Shown here piece by piece: positions 9,022 to 18,699 of a stretch of DNA of 64,000 nucleotides. The notes beneath the pieces were generated by a model. That model saw only the letters and a list, made by a program, of their open reading frames with translations. It had not been told where the DNA came from and did no database searches. The position numbers and the translations under genes are program-made. The DNA is from Zoroaster sp. YZ-2022 (taxonomy: Eukaryota > Echinodermata > Asteroidea > Forcipulatida > Zoroasteridae), in contig CM055819.1 in assembly GCA_029582265.1 (NCBI GenBank), positions 40,786,761 to 40,850,760 of the forward strand, written 5' to 3'. Numbering within the stretch: position 1 is the stretch's first letter; the number at the start of each line of letters is the position of its first letter.

Positions 9022-9404
9022 ACGTATCTAAAAAGTAATATTCAGTCATTATTTTCTCGGATAATGACACATAAGATACCAATACACTGGAAAGAAGCGA
9101 AGGTCATTCTCCTTCATAAAAAAGGCGACAAAGCTGACATCAAGAATTACAGACCCATCAGTCTTATATCACATCTTTACAAAATTCTAACCAAAATTAT
9201 ACAAAACAGGATTACGACAGTTCTAGACGAGCATCAACCAAGAGAACAAGCTGGGTTCAGAAAAGGTTTCTCAACAACACACCATTTATATGCACTAAAC
9301 CAACTCATCGAAAAGGCCAATGAATATCAACTGGACTTGTGTGTTGGTTTCATTGATTATGAAAAGGCATTTGACTCAGTGGAACACAAATATCGTTTCA
9401 AGCT
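9022..9404 (+). pseudogene. RTE LINE reverse transcriptase, N-terminal part
   Basis: Reads IPIHWKEAKVILLHKKGDKA, then NYRPISLISHLYKILTKI, AGFRKGFSTTHHLYALNQLI and the first catalytic block GFIDYEKAFDSVEH. These are the conserved RT fingers and palm start of the RTE clade (FIDYEKAFDSV is diagnostic of RTE/BovB-like RT). A one-base loss near 9390-9395 shifts the frame right after VEHK; the next conserved residues continue in the frame that starts at 9405. The protein is otherwise open with no stops, so this copy may have been inserted fairly recently. Confidence 0.9.
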
Positions 9405-10400
9405 TTGAGAAAAATGGAAATCAGTGAAGGATACATAAAGCTACTAGAAGATATCTACACTGGAGCAACAGCAAAGATACACATTGACAAAGACGTCTCA
9501 CAGGAAATAAACATCAACAGGGGAGTTAGGCAAGGGGACCCAATGTCACCCAAAATCTTCACCGCAGTGTTAGAGGAGGTTTTCAAGAACACGTCCCTGG
9601 ATGAGAAAGGGTATAATATTGATGGAGAAATGTTGACAGATCTACGCTTTGCAGATGATGTGGCTCTAATCACCTCTTCTGTTAACGATTTGGAAGTGCA
9701 AATAAATGAAGTAAACAGAAAAAGTAAAGACATAGGGTTGAAGATGCACAAGGGAAAGACAAAGTACATGACAAACTTCAACACAGATGACAGAATAACG
9801 GTGGAGTACCAAGAGATCAGCAGGGTCAATGAATACAAATACTTGGGTCAAACAGTGAAAATGCAAGACAACACACAAGACGAAGTCTCAAGCAGGATAA
9901 AGACAGGATGGTGTTCCTTTGGACGATACCGAGGAATACTTTGTGATAAGAACATACCTATGGCTCTAAGGAGAAAAGTATATGATCAGTGTGTACTACC
10001 TACAATAACATATGGAGCAGAAACATGGACAACAACAAAACTGATAGAACACAAACTCCGTACAGCACAAAGAGCAATGGAGAGACAAATGCTACATATC
10101 TCAATCAGAGACAGGGTTAAATGCACAGAAATACGAAAGAAAACTGGAGTGAGAGACATCATAAGGACAATAAAACAAGCTAAATGGAGATGGGCTGGAC
10201 ACACTGCCCGAAGAAGAGACAACAGGTGGACAACAAGACTATTGGAGTGGCAACCAAGGACAGGGAAAAGGAAAAGAGGTAGACAGAGAAGAAGATGGAG
10301 AGATGACATCAGGGCATATGCAGGAACAACATGGACAAGAACAGCTAGAAATAGAGATGAATGGCATTTTGATGAGGAGGCTACATCCTACACTGGATGA
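9405..10400 (+). pseudogene. RTE LINE reverse transcriptase, palm to C-terminus
   Basis: An open frame of 331 codons. In order it has KLLEDIYTGATAKI, the GVRQGDPMSPKIFTAVLEEV primer-grip region, the catalytic LRFADDVALI (FADD at 9648-9659, the RTE variant of YADD), YKYLGQTV, a CVLPTITYGAETWT block and the C-terminal KWRWAGHTARRRDNRWTTRL tail with RGRQRRRWRDD. All of this is characteristic of RTE-clade proteins, and the arginine-rich end is normal for them. The natural stop is at 10,398-10,400, 10 bases before the pentamer tail. It lacks its upstream frame and endonuclease, so it is not a working gene. Confidence 0.92.
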
Positions 10401-10433
10401 ACACAGCCTAAATGAAATGAAATGAAATAAACT

Positions 10434-10858
10434 TAACCTTTTACAGGTTGGTTGTTTAATGTACATCTTCATTCAAAGAAAGTAAGGATACTTTTAGAAA
10501 CATTTTTTTTTACAAACATTACCAATAGTGTATAATATGGATTTAAATCACAAATTTTTATCCTTAAAATAATTTCAAGTCGTAACACATACACTCGATT
10601 GGTGTAATTTAAAACGAGCAAAAACTCAACTGAGGTAATAAAGCGTGAATTATCTGCGGTCCGATCAGAAATCAGTATTTTGATGACGTCATAAATGTTT
10701 AAAAACTCTTCCATTGACATCTGCAGGTCCGAAAACATATCTGGGTGTAATATGCCATCAAAATAATGGAAACATTTAGTTTTGGCGCAATTTGGTCCCA
10801 CCCTGGCCCATTGTGCGTCGTCTGCTGCAGCGCAGCCAACGTTATAGTGTGTATGTAT
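10434..10858. other. Non-coding flank between RTE and Gypsy elements
   Basis: AT-rich. Open frames on the minus strand here have no recognisable domain. A CTGCTGCAGCGCAGC segment lies just before the Gypsy LTR. Confidence 0.45.
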
Positions 10859-11709
10859 TGTGACGAAACAGTGGTAGACTTACATGTAAGTTTAGGGCTC
10901 TGATCACGCATGCGCTGGCGTGATCAGTGAGGTTCGTTGTAGATTATTACAATTAGGCAAATTTTAGGACTGTTTGGGGTAGGATTGTTTTGGGAACGTG
11001 AGTGAGCGTGAGTTTTGGACCTATTATTGGGAAGGCTGAGAAGCATAGGAGGGTTGAGGACTACATGCTGTTTGTAGTACACCTCTGGTAGGATTGACGG
11101 CTGGATTGTATTCCTATTACCTTTGTGCTTGCTAACCCGGTGAGGTTCATTGGTTGTAGCGCTCTTGATTGTGGTTAATATTATAACCTGTTGTGAGGTA
11201 TACCTGTTGCAGGGCTAGCCTAGTTGAGGTATACTGGTTTTAAGATTCGTGGTGAGGTTTACCACGAGGTTATTCTCACTGAGGTATATTGTGAGGATTG
11301 TGTATAATTGAATTGTATTTAAAGAAGGCAACGAGGTGAGGTTTAGCCTTGTCTTTGCCATTGTAATTTAATACAAGACTTTATAAAAGAATTATTGATC
11401 AGAATAAACCATTTAATTACTGTCTTTGGTAACACTGTATCCTTGTGAGGTTTATTGAGGTTACTGGTAATTGCTCTAGTTCCACTGAGGTATAATCATT
11501 CCCTAGGCGGTGGTACATTTCTACCAAAACGAACTGCCCCTTGGTTTAGTCCGCCGTTCGTTAATTGTCCCCCCTTGTGTTCGGGTAGCCGCTCACCAGT
11601 GCGCAAGGTTAATAAATATTTTTGTTGGATAATAGGCGCTGGTCGGTGTCCCTGGTTCAATAAGATCAGTCTCTTGGGTTTCCCCCGGCGTCGAATAAAA
11701 AACGCCACA
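10859..11709 (+). repeat. 5' LTR of the Gypsy element
   Basis: The LTR starts TGTGACGAAAC and ends CGCCACA, giving the TG...CA ends expected of LTRs, 851 bp. The end is set by the primer site two bases downstream; the start is set only by the TG dinucleotide because the matching 3' LTR is not in the window. AATAAA occurs at about 11,611 and 11,693 and could serve as poly(A) signal. It contains at least a dozen GAGGT words. Confidence 0.65.
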
Positions 11710-11711
11710 AA

Positions 11712-11729
11712 TGGTGTCAGAAGTGGGAT
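11712..11729 (+). promoter_or_regulatory. Primer binding site, tRNA-Leu type
   Basis: TGGTGTCAGAAGTGGGAT is complementary to a tRNA-Leu 3' end (…CCCACTTCTGACACCA). This is a common primer site in animal Gypsy elements. It lies two bases after the LTR end. Confidence 0.85.
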
Positions 11730-12281
11730 CCTTAGGTTTGATTTTCCTTTGATCGTTTAGAGCAAATTTAGAGCAGTTTAGAGTAGTTTTTTAAGGTTAA
11801 GATTCTGTGGTAAACCTCAGGGAGGTTTATTGGTTTTGTGTTTAGTGCATTGCTCTGAGGTTGGCTCCAGCGATAAATAATTTGTTTTAATTCTTGTTCA
11901 TCTTGAGGGTTGCTGGTGCACCTCATTGAGGTTCACTTATACGTGTAATTTAATAAGGTCACGCTGTGGTATGCTGACCTGGGTAATTATTGCATTCCTT
12001 GTTTTATTGTTGGCTGTAGCTGTAATTGGTGTGTGAATTCTGTTGAGGAATCGATCAGAGTTGCACTCCTTGCGTTTTGCCGCAAGGGAGCAAATTTCGA
12101 TTCTTTTGGGAATTCGCAGAGTGGTAGATAGAATACACTTTGTAGTAATTTCGGAAGGCTTGGGACCGAGGGTTCCACAGCCTGATCTTACTTGCGAAAC
12201 ACCACTATCACCAAGTGGCCAGTGGCCAAGTTTACAGAGTCTAGTACGCTCTGAGGTTCCTAGCGAATAAGAGACCTCGGT

Positions 12282-13560
12282 ATGAGTGGAAAGAGGGAAC
12301 CAAATAGTGTCGACTCTAAGAGGGAGGATGAACAGGGTTCTTTCCATGAGGAACTGTGTCGCACCAGAATGGAGGTGCAGTGGTTAAAGTGGGAGAAAGA
12401 GCGTCTTGCCGCCGAACTAGAGGCCACGAGGCGAAAGATTCAGCCAACGGGCACAGATGAGGTTTACCTTAAAAGTAGGGATAATCCTCAGTGTGAGACT
12501 GACTCAGAGGTTTTTTTTTAAGTTGCCAGAGGATACCTCTGGGTATGCCTCATTAAAGGCACGACAGGTTTCGAGTGTTGGTATGTCACCTGAATTGGTT
12601 CAAAGGGGGAAAGGCGCATGGGGAGTAGACCTCATGAGAGGTCCATCCCTGTGCGTAGTTCCCATACAAACCCTTTTCTGAACACTGAGGTTGACCCGGC
12701 AAGTGAACGAGGTTTACACAGTGAGGTTTTGAGCTTCTTGACTCATCCTACTGTGGAGAATGGGTGCCGAGAGGACAGCGAGGTGGGTAAACTCATGCTG
12801 GTCCTTGGCCACTTAAAAGAGAGGCAAGGTTGGTTGGTGACGAAGTTTCCAATAAACCTCATGACGAAAGGCCTCACCGCCCTACGATCACCCCAGACCG
12901 TTACAAGGGTAAGGTTCTGTGGACCGATTATCACAGACATTTTGAGGCCTGTAAAAAGGGCGATGCGCTCCGGATCCTTGGTGATGGATCAAAGAAAAAG
13001 TCCACTTATACTAGTGAACTAGTGAAGTTGTTGGAACGGAGATTCGGCCCTAGCCACCAGGCCGAAAATTATTTGTTTGAGCTACGACACCGTATACAAG
13101 GTGCGAAAGAAACTCTTCCGAGACTTGACCGTAAATGCCTATCCAGAACTTTCCGAAGAGGCACGAGAGCGCCTTGGGAAGAACCATTTCATTGATGTGG
13201 TTGACAGCCAGGCTGTCAGAGAGGGCATATATCGCGCTCGCCCGAAGACTTTGGACGAAGCGATACAGGCCGCCCTAGAGACTGAAAGTGTAGAGAAAGT
13301 TGAAAGCGAAAGGAGGGCCGAGAAGAGGCCTGCAAAGTTCGCGAGGGCCGTGGATTCTTGCACAGAGCAGCGTCTCCAGAAGATGGAGAGCGATGCTGGA
13401 GAGCAAATTCTGAAAATTGGACATGGTAGTAGAGTTACTATCGGTACTGTCCAAAAGAACCCTGAGTGGAGAAGCAACTTGGGTACAAAGCCCGAGGAGG
13501 GAAATCTCGTGGCGTGAGGTGTTTCAATGTGGAGAGGTTGGCCATTTCCTACGGTAATGT
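12282..13560 (+). pseudogene. Gypsy gag (broken), with relic zinc knuckle
   Basis: Gag makes the capsid and nucleocapsid of the virus-like particle. The likely start is ATG 12,282 (MSGKREPNS), followed by a coiled-coil-like stretch VQWLKWEKERLAAELEATRR. A run of nine T at 12,511-12,519 breaks the frame, and more shifts follow. The capsid core is visible as YKGKVLWTDYHRHFEACKKG (about 12,900-12,960), LVKLLERRFGPSHQAENYLF, and SEEARERLGKNHFIDVVDSQ with RPKTLDEAIQAALETES (about 13,150-13,290). A CCHC knuckle (CFxCGEVGHFLRxC pattern) sits at 13,520-13,560, but a missing base splits the first two cysteines and a TAA interrupts it. Clearly non-functional. Confidence 0.75.
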
Positions 13561-13754
13561 ACTCAACCTCGGAAAAATTGGCATCAGGAAAACGCCAACC
13601 AGCCGACCGGGGCCCACGGGCAGGCTGGATGGTCCCAAGACGGAGCCAACAAGAGGCGAGGAACAGAGAATGGGGGCCAAATAGTAAGTTGCTCAGCCTA
13701 TTTCTGTTCTCCAGCCTAGATTTAGCCTGTTTGTTGACGGGGTTGTGCGAGGTA

Positions 13755-14150
13755 CAAAATGTCGGTTCTTGGTTGATTCTGGGTCGACTGGAAACACTTA
13801 TTAGCCGTTCAGTCTATCAGGAAATTGCCAAAGAACGGAGACCTGTGTTGGAAACGGATATGACCAACATTCAACAGGTTGATGGCAGTCCATTGTCTGT
13901 GATGGGCGTTGCCTGGGTTGATGTGCAGGTCGGTAAAACAACCTACCCGGTCAAAGCAATTTTTGCAGATATGAAGTGTGCTGGCATACTAGGCATGAAT
14001 TTCTTGTTGCCCACTAATGGGAACTTAGATTTCCGGAGCCTAGAACTGAGGTTGAATGGAGAACGGATAAAATGCAAAAGTAACACAGGTGAGCCGTTCA
14101 TTGGTAGGGTGTTGGTTGCCGAAACCACTGAAAATCCCGTCATGTTATGA
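13755..14150 (+). pseudogene. Gypsy aspartic protease (broken)
   Basis: The retroviral-type protease cleaves Gag-Pol. The catalytic DSGST is encoded at 13,775-13,789, but in a different frame from the rest of the domain, with the shift at about 13,790-13,800. Downstream the frame is open with LISRSVYQEIAKERRP, VGKTTYPVKAIFADMKCAG and GILGMNFLLP, the last being the usual ILGxDFL block with asparagine in place of aspartate. It ends at a TGA at 14,148-14,150. A region of about 180 bases to the RT frame includes stops. Confidence 0.75.
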
Positions 14151-14332
14151 GGATGTCGTGCCTGGTACTTGGTAGTATAGCGAGTACGTGTAAGGCATTA
14201 GAGCAGCCTGCGATCATTGAGCCGGTGGAAGGTGGTGGCGAGTTGGCTCAGTGAGGTTTAGTTCTGGCCAGATGGCTAGTAGCACCTCAGGCTGAGGTTC
14301 TCCCATTACGCATCCTCAATCCCAGTGGCGAG

Positions 14333-15223
14333 ATGCGAGTGATACGAAAGGGAACTACTGTTGGTACGATTGCAGCAGTTGAGGTAGACTCAATCATTCT
14401 GCCTGGTCATGGTGATGCTGGTATGGTTGAAGTAAACCTCCCAGAGCACTTGCGTGATTTATATAACAGGAGCAAGGTTTACCTCAGTGAGGAATACCAT
14501 CCTGAGGTGGAGTCTTGTTTAACAGATTTTCAAGATGTATTTTCTACTGGTGAACATGACATAGGGAGAACCAATGTGGTTGAACAGCGCATCGATACTG
14601 GTGAGGCAAGGCCTGTTAAAGAGAGGCCAAGGCGCCACCCCTTGTGTAACCAAGAGGAAATAATGAGACAAGTTGAGGAACTTAAGCAGCGAGGGGTGAT
14701 CGAACCTTCTGATAGTCCCTGGGCTGCTAACGTAGTTCTGGTCAGAAAGAAAGATGGGACAAAGCGATTTTGCGTCGATTATCGAGGTTTGAATGCGGTT
14801 ACCATTAAAGATGCGTACCCGGTCCCTCTGATCGACGAAACGCTTGATGCGCTGTCAGGCGCTCAATGGTTTTCGACGCTTGATCTAGCGTCTGGTTACT
14901 GGCAGGTAGCCCTAGATGAGGAGGCCAGTCAGAAATCAACCTTTGTTGTCCGCAACGGCTTGTACCGGTGGAAATGCATGCCCTTTGGCCTCTGCAATGC
15001 CCCGGCTACATTTGAGAGTTTGATGGAAAAGGTAATGGGAGGTTTACAGTGGGACATCCTGCTGATTTATCTAGATGATGTCATTGTGTTTGGCAGAACG
15101 GTGACTGAGGAGATAGAGCGACTGCGGGTCGTTTTCTCCCGGTTGAGATAGGCCGGTCTGAAGTTGAAGCCGAGTAAATGCTTCTTATTTCAGAGCTCGG
15201 TTGGCTATCTGGGACATAGTGGA
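14333..15223 (+). pseudogene. Gypsy reverse transcriptase, truncated
   Basis: The RT frame is open from 14,333 to 15,148. It carries the linker to RT (EARPVKERPRRHPL), then DSPWAANVVLVRKKDGTKRF, CVDYRGLNAVTIKDAYPVPL, the first catalytic aspartate block FSTLDLASGYWQV, MPFGLCNAPATFESLMEKVM and the active site LLIYLDDVIVF (YLDD at 15,068-15,079). One TAG at 15,149-15,151 interrupts it, and the same frame continues AGLKLKPSKCFLFQSSVGYL to about 15,215. All RT active-site residues are present. RNase H and integrase are absent because the element is cut off. The family is Ty3/Gypsy; the clade would need a tree. Confidence 0.9.
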
Positions 15224-15294
15224 GAGCTAAACCAGACGGTTGTTTACTGTTTGCAAGATTATACAGGAGATAGATACACTACACAGCCGTTGTG

Positions 15295-15660
15295 TGTCAT
15301 CTGGGTTTGTAAATAATACCAAACAATAGCTGGGCATGTGTGGAAGTCATTCGGATGTAAAAAGTCAATGGGGAATGCAGAGAACAATTTTTAATATAAT
15401 TACAACCTCCGAAAGTGAGCCCTACTGTTTTTACAGTAGGTAAATTAGGGTGCCACTGAAAAGAGGGAGGGTTATGCCAACGTCTTGTCATCTGTGGGTT
15501 GAAAATAATTCTAGACAATAGCAGGGCATGTGGGGAAGTCATTTGGATGTAAAAAGTCAATGGGGAATGCAGAGAACAATTTTAATATAATTAATTCCCT
15601 AGGGTATAGGGTTGCCTCTGAAAAGAGGAGAGGTCCTGTATTTAGATAAAGTAGTGGCCA
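15295..15660. repeat. Two-unit tandem duplication, about 190 bp
   Basis: Units start TGTCATCTG at 15,295 and 15,486. Over about 108 bases they share GGGCATGTG, GAAGTCATT, GGATGTAAAAAGTCAATGGG and GCAGAGAACAATTTT, and then a looser (CC)ACTGAAAAGAGG-like part. No coding content. Confidence 0.8.
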
Positions 15661-15677
15661 CCTCCCTCGTCGGAGGA

Positions 15678-15818
15678 TTACCGCACTCACAGGGGATCCG
15701 GTAGACTCCCGCTCTGTTGTTTGGGTCCGGTTTGTCCTTGTGGGTATGTAGAAGTCCTTGGAGTTTGCTGGGGGCTGAGTGGAACACATAGATGCCTGCG
15801 TGTCGGAGGATTCGTTGT
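15678..15818 (-). pseudogene. Inverted partial copy of the Penelope linker/GIY-YIG start
   Basis: On the minus strand this reads FHSAPSKLQGLLHTHKDKPD and then AGVYRIPCECG in one frame. It is the inverted counterpart of 15,897-16,037, separated by about 78 bases, forming a large near-perfect palindrome. It stops matching just after the ECG residues. Unlike the plus-strand arm it lacks the extra A in the CCCAAAAC segment, so here the linker and nuclease are in the same frame. Confidence 0.8.
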
Positions 15819-15839
15819 TACAAACACCAAAACCAAGGG

Positions 15840-16290
15840 AAGTGATCTAACCCTCTGCTTGTCTCCCTATATCTCGGTTCGACGTCTCACAAACTACAAC
15901 GCATCCTCCGACAAGCAGGCATCGATGTGTTCCACTCAGCCCCCAGCAAACTCCAAGGACTTCTACATACCCACAAGGACAAACCAGACCCAAAACAACA
16001 GAGCGGGAGTCTACCGGATCCCCTGTGAGTGCGGTAAGGTGTACATCGGGGAAACAAAACGCAACCTCCCCATCAGATTGAAGGAACACCGAGCACACGG
16101 CCGCAGAGGAGATTTCGAGAAGTCCGCCATCGTCAAGCACTCGCACATCAATTAGGACCACCAAATCGACTGGCAGGCAGCCATCGACGCATGGCACCCC
16201 AGACGCATCAGAGAGGCCATCGAGATCGTCAAACACGATACTGTGCCACAGGACATCGGTTTCTTCATCAGCGACATTTGGCGACCTATA
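15840..16290 (+). pseudogene. Penelope-like element, GIY-YIG endonuclease and C-terminus
   Basis: This is the C-terminal nuclease of a second Penelope-like copy. After a linker (15,840-15,985) the domain starts AGVYRIPCECGKVYIGETKR (about 15,998-16,057), with the G-V-Y and Y-I-G core of the family. Then come LPIRLKEHRAHGRRGDFEKS, IVKHSHIN, a stop, DHQIDWQAAIDAWHPRRIRE and KHDTVPQDIGFFIS. A TAG at 16,153-16,155 and a one-base insertion near 15,990 disable it. The RT part is missing. The remainder to about 16,560 is 3' untranslated sequence leading to the hammerhead-like motif. Confidence 0.88.
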
Positions 16291-16375
16291 CTACAGACTG
16301 AAGGATCTTCTATATCCAAAGTCCATAACCCACCCCAGACTGAGGGATCCCCTATATCCTAAGTCAACCACCCTC
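16290..16375. repeat. Two-copy short tandem repeat, about 43 bp
   Basis: CAGACTGAAGGATC(T)TCTATATCC and CAGACTGAGGGATCCCCTAT head two adjacent units, each followed by (C/T)AAGTC and AACCACCC-like sequence. It lies directly after the Penelope GIY-YIG frame. Confidence 0.7.
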
Positions 16376-16570
16376 CTTCCCCTGTGCTTGTTAACAACTG
16401 ATTCAGTTCAGTGAGCACACACTACTCTCCCCCAACCCCTAGGATCCTAGTCTCTTAGTCTCACAGTTTCCCGCCTGCGCGCCTCAACGAACTAATCCTC
16501 CAGCATCCATTCATGGGATGATCCTCCAGCAGTCTACTTAAGCAGCAGCATTTTCCAGAGTCCGGCATTC

Positions 16571-16606
16571 TCCTGAGGACGATCAGAGCATACTGATCGA
16601 AACGTC
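16571..16606 (+). ncRNA. Hammerhead-ribozyme-like motif of the Penelope element
   Basis: CTGAGGA (16,573-16,579) fits the hammerhead core CUGANGA. It is followed by a hairpin (GATCAG, loop, CTGATC; 6 bp, or 7 if the flanking C-G pair is counted) and then GAAACGTC (16,599-16,606), the second core strand. Penelope-like elements are known to carry hammerhead motifs in their terminal repeats, and this one sits right after a Penelope GIY-YIG frame and before a pLTR-like segment. The C at 16,580 is a doubtful base: either an unpaired extra base or it pairs with the core G. Catalysis is not shown. Confidence 0.5.
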
Positions 16607-16616
16607 GAGTTGTACC

Positions 16617-16710
16617 CCCAGTTCTTTTCAGAACTAATTACTACTCAATTGAGATTCCATATGGTGTCACCGCAATTAGTCTTACTTATCATCCTCACCA
16701 TGCAAAGCTA
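16617..16710 (+). repeat. Penelope pLTR-like segment and start of next unit
   Basis: Shares GTTCTTTTCAGAAC, ATGGTGT(T/C)ACCGCAA and CACCATGCAAAGC in the same order with the 134-bp repeat and ORF start at 4284-4440. This suggests the end of one Penelope unit joined to the start of another, which decays after about 16,710. Confidence 0.65.
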
Positions 16711-16834
16711 CAAGTTTTACCACAGTATATGAATTGCGCAGTACATGTACATGTAGTTTATGTGAGACAGATCTTGATGTGAGCGAGCCATGGAGCGAGC
16801 GTACTGCTAACTGTCATGGGACCAGGACCGAACT

Positions 16835-16944
16835 AGACTTGATTTCAAGTCTGAGATCGCGGTTATTTTTGTCTCCATCAGCCACGCAAAACGCCGTTTA
16901 CCCCTACTGGCTATCACAGCCCTAACTCGCGATCTCAGACTTGA
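16835..16944. repeat. Nested hairpin: AGACTTGA palindrome and 17-bp inverted repeat
   Basis: AGACTTGA / TCAAGTCT (16,835-16,852, two-base loop) is followed by an overlapping arm TCAAGTCTGAGATCGCG (16,845-16,861). That arm pairs perfectly with CGCGATCTCAGACTTGA (16,928-16,944). The loop is about 66 bases. The competing folds suggest a relic of inverted insertions. Confidence 0.65.
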
Positions 16945-17765
16945 CCCTCTTGTGTTTGTGAGATATTCATGTATTCATAGCTAAAATTTACATAATAATA
17001 CGGATGCTAGAGAGATGGCCAATCAGGAGGCCACCAAAACTTGTAGGCCGCGTCTATTACTAACAGCTTACACTCGCTTAAAATTCTTTCTGTAATATTC
17101 ATTCGATATTAAATTTGTATAGTGCTTGGTACGTAAATAGTATTTGAAATGATGGGTAAATTTAATGAGATCTTAGAGTTGTAAAAAAGCACAAATACAT
17201 AATTCCTTCTCTAAAAAAACGTCTTACCTACAGTTTAAATGGAATCGTTGAGTACATCTCCTTCAACTGCATGTAGAAGGCTTAGTTTTAATATTTATGT
17301 TATGGAACGCTTTCCGACCATTCAGATTGCTCCGTCCACTTTTGGACTAATTCGCAATAGGGTGTGTACAAACCGACGAACAACATTCCCAAGTCTGTGA
17401 TCGAAGGTTAATATCGGAGGTTAATACACAAGAGGGCGCTATTTAATGCGATACTGCAGAGCCGTATTGGCTTCAGGCGCGCAGACAAAAAACCACGATC
17501 ATACATATCATACATGTACATGTAGACTTGGAACCAAGCCTAGGACCGAACGAACGTACAACTAGTACAACTCGCCGCCCAAGATAGCTTTATATGCGTA
17601 CAGTACACGTACAGTACATCATACATGTATGATAACTTGCAATCATGTCGATTCTTGCTTTGAAACATGCTCAATTTGTATTGTATCTGATTATTGCTGG
17701 AGGATTCTTAACTTGTAAATGTAAGTATACAAATACAACCATAGGAGTGGCTATAGAATCATTCT
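16945..17765. other. Non-coding, with TACATGTA-rich words
   Basis: AT-rich. Short palindromic words (ACATGTACATGT, GTACAGTACACGTACAGTAC) cluster at 17,500-17,640. No coding signal. Confidence 0.45.
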
Positions 17766-17839
17766 AAAAGGTGTTGAAAATTTGGCCCTGCATTATGATT
17801 ATTTCTATAGAATGCAGGGCCAAATTTTCAACACCTTTT
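17766..17839. repeat. Perfect 29-bp hairpin
   Basis: Arms 17,766-17,794 and 17,811-17,839 are exact reverse complements (core GTTGAAAATTTGGCCCTGCA) around a 16-base loop. Part of the right arm with its flank (CTATAGAATGCAGGGCCA) recurs inverted at 17,913-17,930. Confidence 0.85.
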
Positions 17840-18040
17840 TCCCTTTTTCTGAATTTGACCTGGGAACCGCAGTTGTGTATTTTAAGTCAGATTACGTAAG
17901 TAACCTTCGGTGTGGCCCTGCATTCTATAGTTGTACACAATCATAAAATCAAGGGAAACTAGAGAAGAGGTTAAGCTTTTGATGAAAACGCTGACATGGG
18001 TTTCGGATGTATTGATAATATTGGGCACTGATGTCCCAAG

Positions 18041-18296
18041 TGGGTCATTCCACGTCAAATCACACACTTGACTTTCCGAGGTCAATCTCACAGATTTTTT
18101 TTTTACTTTCTAGGTTTGTTTGGTTGTATGAGAAAACTCCAAAACTGAAATTTGAGCGATTTTGGTCATGTGGTTTGTGAGTTACAGGTCGTTGAACTTT
18201 TTACCTTTTGTTTGACCTCTACAACTTTGAAAATCTGTAACTCCGGTTGTAAGAAAGTGATTTTTATGTTAAAAATTTAAATGAAAGCTCTTATCG
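18041..18296 (+). repeat. Dispersed repeat X, copy 1 (inverted partner at 22,005-22,254)
   Basis: Begins TGGGTCATTCCACGTCAAAT and contains ACTTTCTAGGTTTGTTT, TTTGTGAGTTACAGGTCGTT and AGTGATTTTTATGTTAAA. The same blocks occur in reverse complement at 22,005-22,254. A GGTCATTCCxxGTCAAATCA start is seen in dispersed repeats of many invertebrates. Confidence 0.8.
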
Positions 18297-18306
18297 TTAC
18301 AAAGGG

Positions 18307-18660
18307 TAGAATGTCGTGTCCGACCACCACTTTTTCTCATTCAATATAACCAATAAAGTAATCTTACCTACCTAGTAAGGTGGAGAACATATGGATGATG
18401 ATGGACATATACTTCAATTATTCCAGGATATTTATTTCATGAAAAATCAGGCATTTTTGGTATCACGAAATGAGACTTCCTCAGTCATGATCTTGTAAAC
18501 TCCACAATTAGTGACCAACACAGTCATTGTACATGCGCAGTGGCAACTATAATAGGATTCTTCTATTTTCTGAAGGGGAGGATTTTTATAGAAGGGAAAT
18601 CAAGTCCGAAAACCATCATAAAAGTGGATTTTAAAGATAGTTTTCGCTTTCTGTACCACC
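18307..18660 (+). repeat. Dispersed repeat Y, copy 1
   Basis: Blocks TTTCTCATTCAATATAACC, AAGTAATCTTACCTACCT, CCAGGATATTTATTTCATGA, CCACAATTAGTGACCA and TTTAAAGATAGTTT recur at 28,655-28,890 and 29,803-30,145. Non-coding. Confidence 0.8.
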
Positions 18661-18699
18661 AACAGGGTTGTCACCAGACCAAATTGAGTGCCGGCTAAT

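Larger units (their letters stand above)
9020..10433 (+). mobile_element. RTE-clade non-LTR retrotransposon, 5'-truncated
   Basis: This is a relatively young LINE copy. The RT domain and the C-terminal region read almost continuously from about 9022 to 10,400, with a single frame break near 9395. The very short 3' end finishes in an AATGA-type pentamer repeat (10,410-10,430), typical of RTE elements, which have short 3' UTRs and simple-repeat tails. The endonuclease half is missing, consistent with the usual 5' truncation of reverse transcription. The left boundary is approximate, and the sequence before about 9020 does not look like RTE. Confidence 0.85.
10859..15223 (+). mobile_element. Ty3/Gypsy LTR retrotransposon, truncated within pol
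   Basis: This element carries a 5' LTR (10,859-11,709), a tRNA-Leu primer site, and gag, protease and RT in the normal Gypsy order. It stops after the YLGH-like end of RT near 15,220; RNase H, integrase and the 3' LTR are absent. Gag and protease carry several frameshifts, whereas the RT is nearly clean. Element DNA is markedly enriched in GAGGT words on the coding strand. No env-like gene is visible. The cut at about 15,223 is followed directly by unrelated tandem repeats. Confidence 0.85.
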
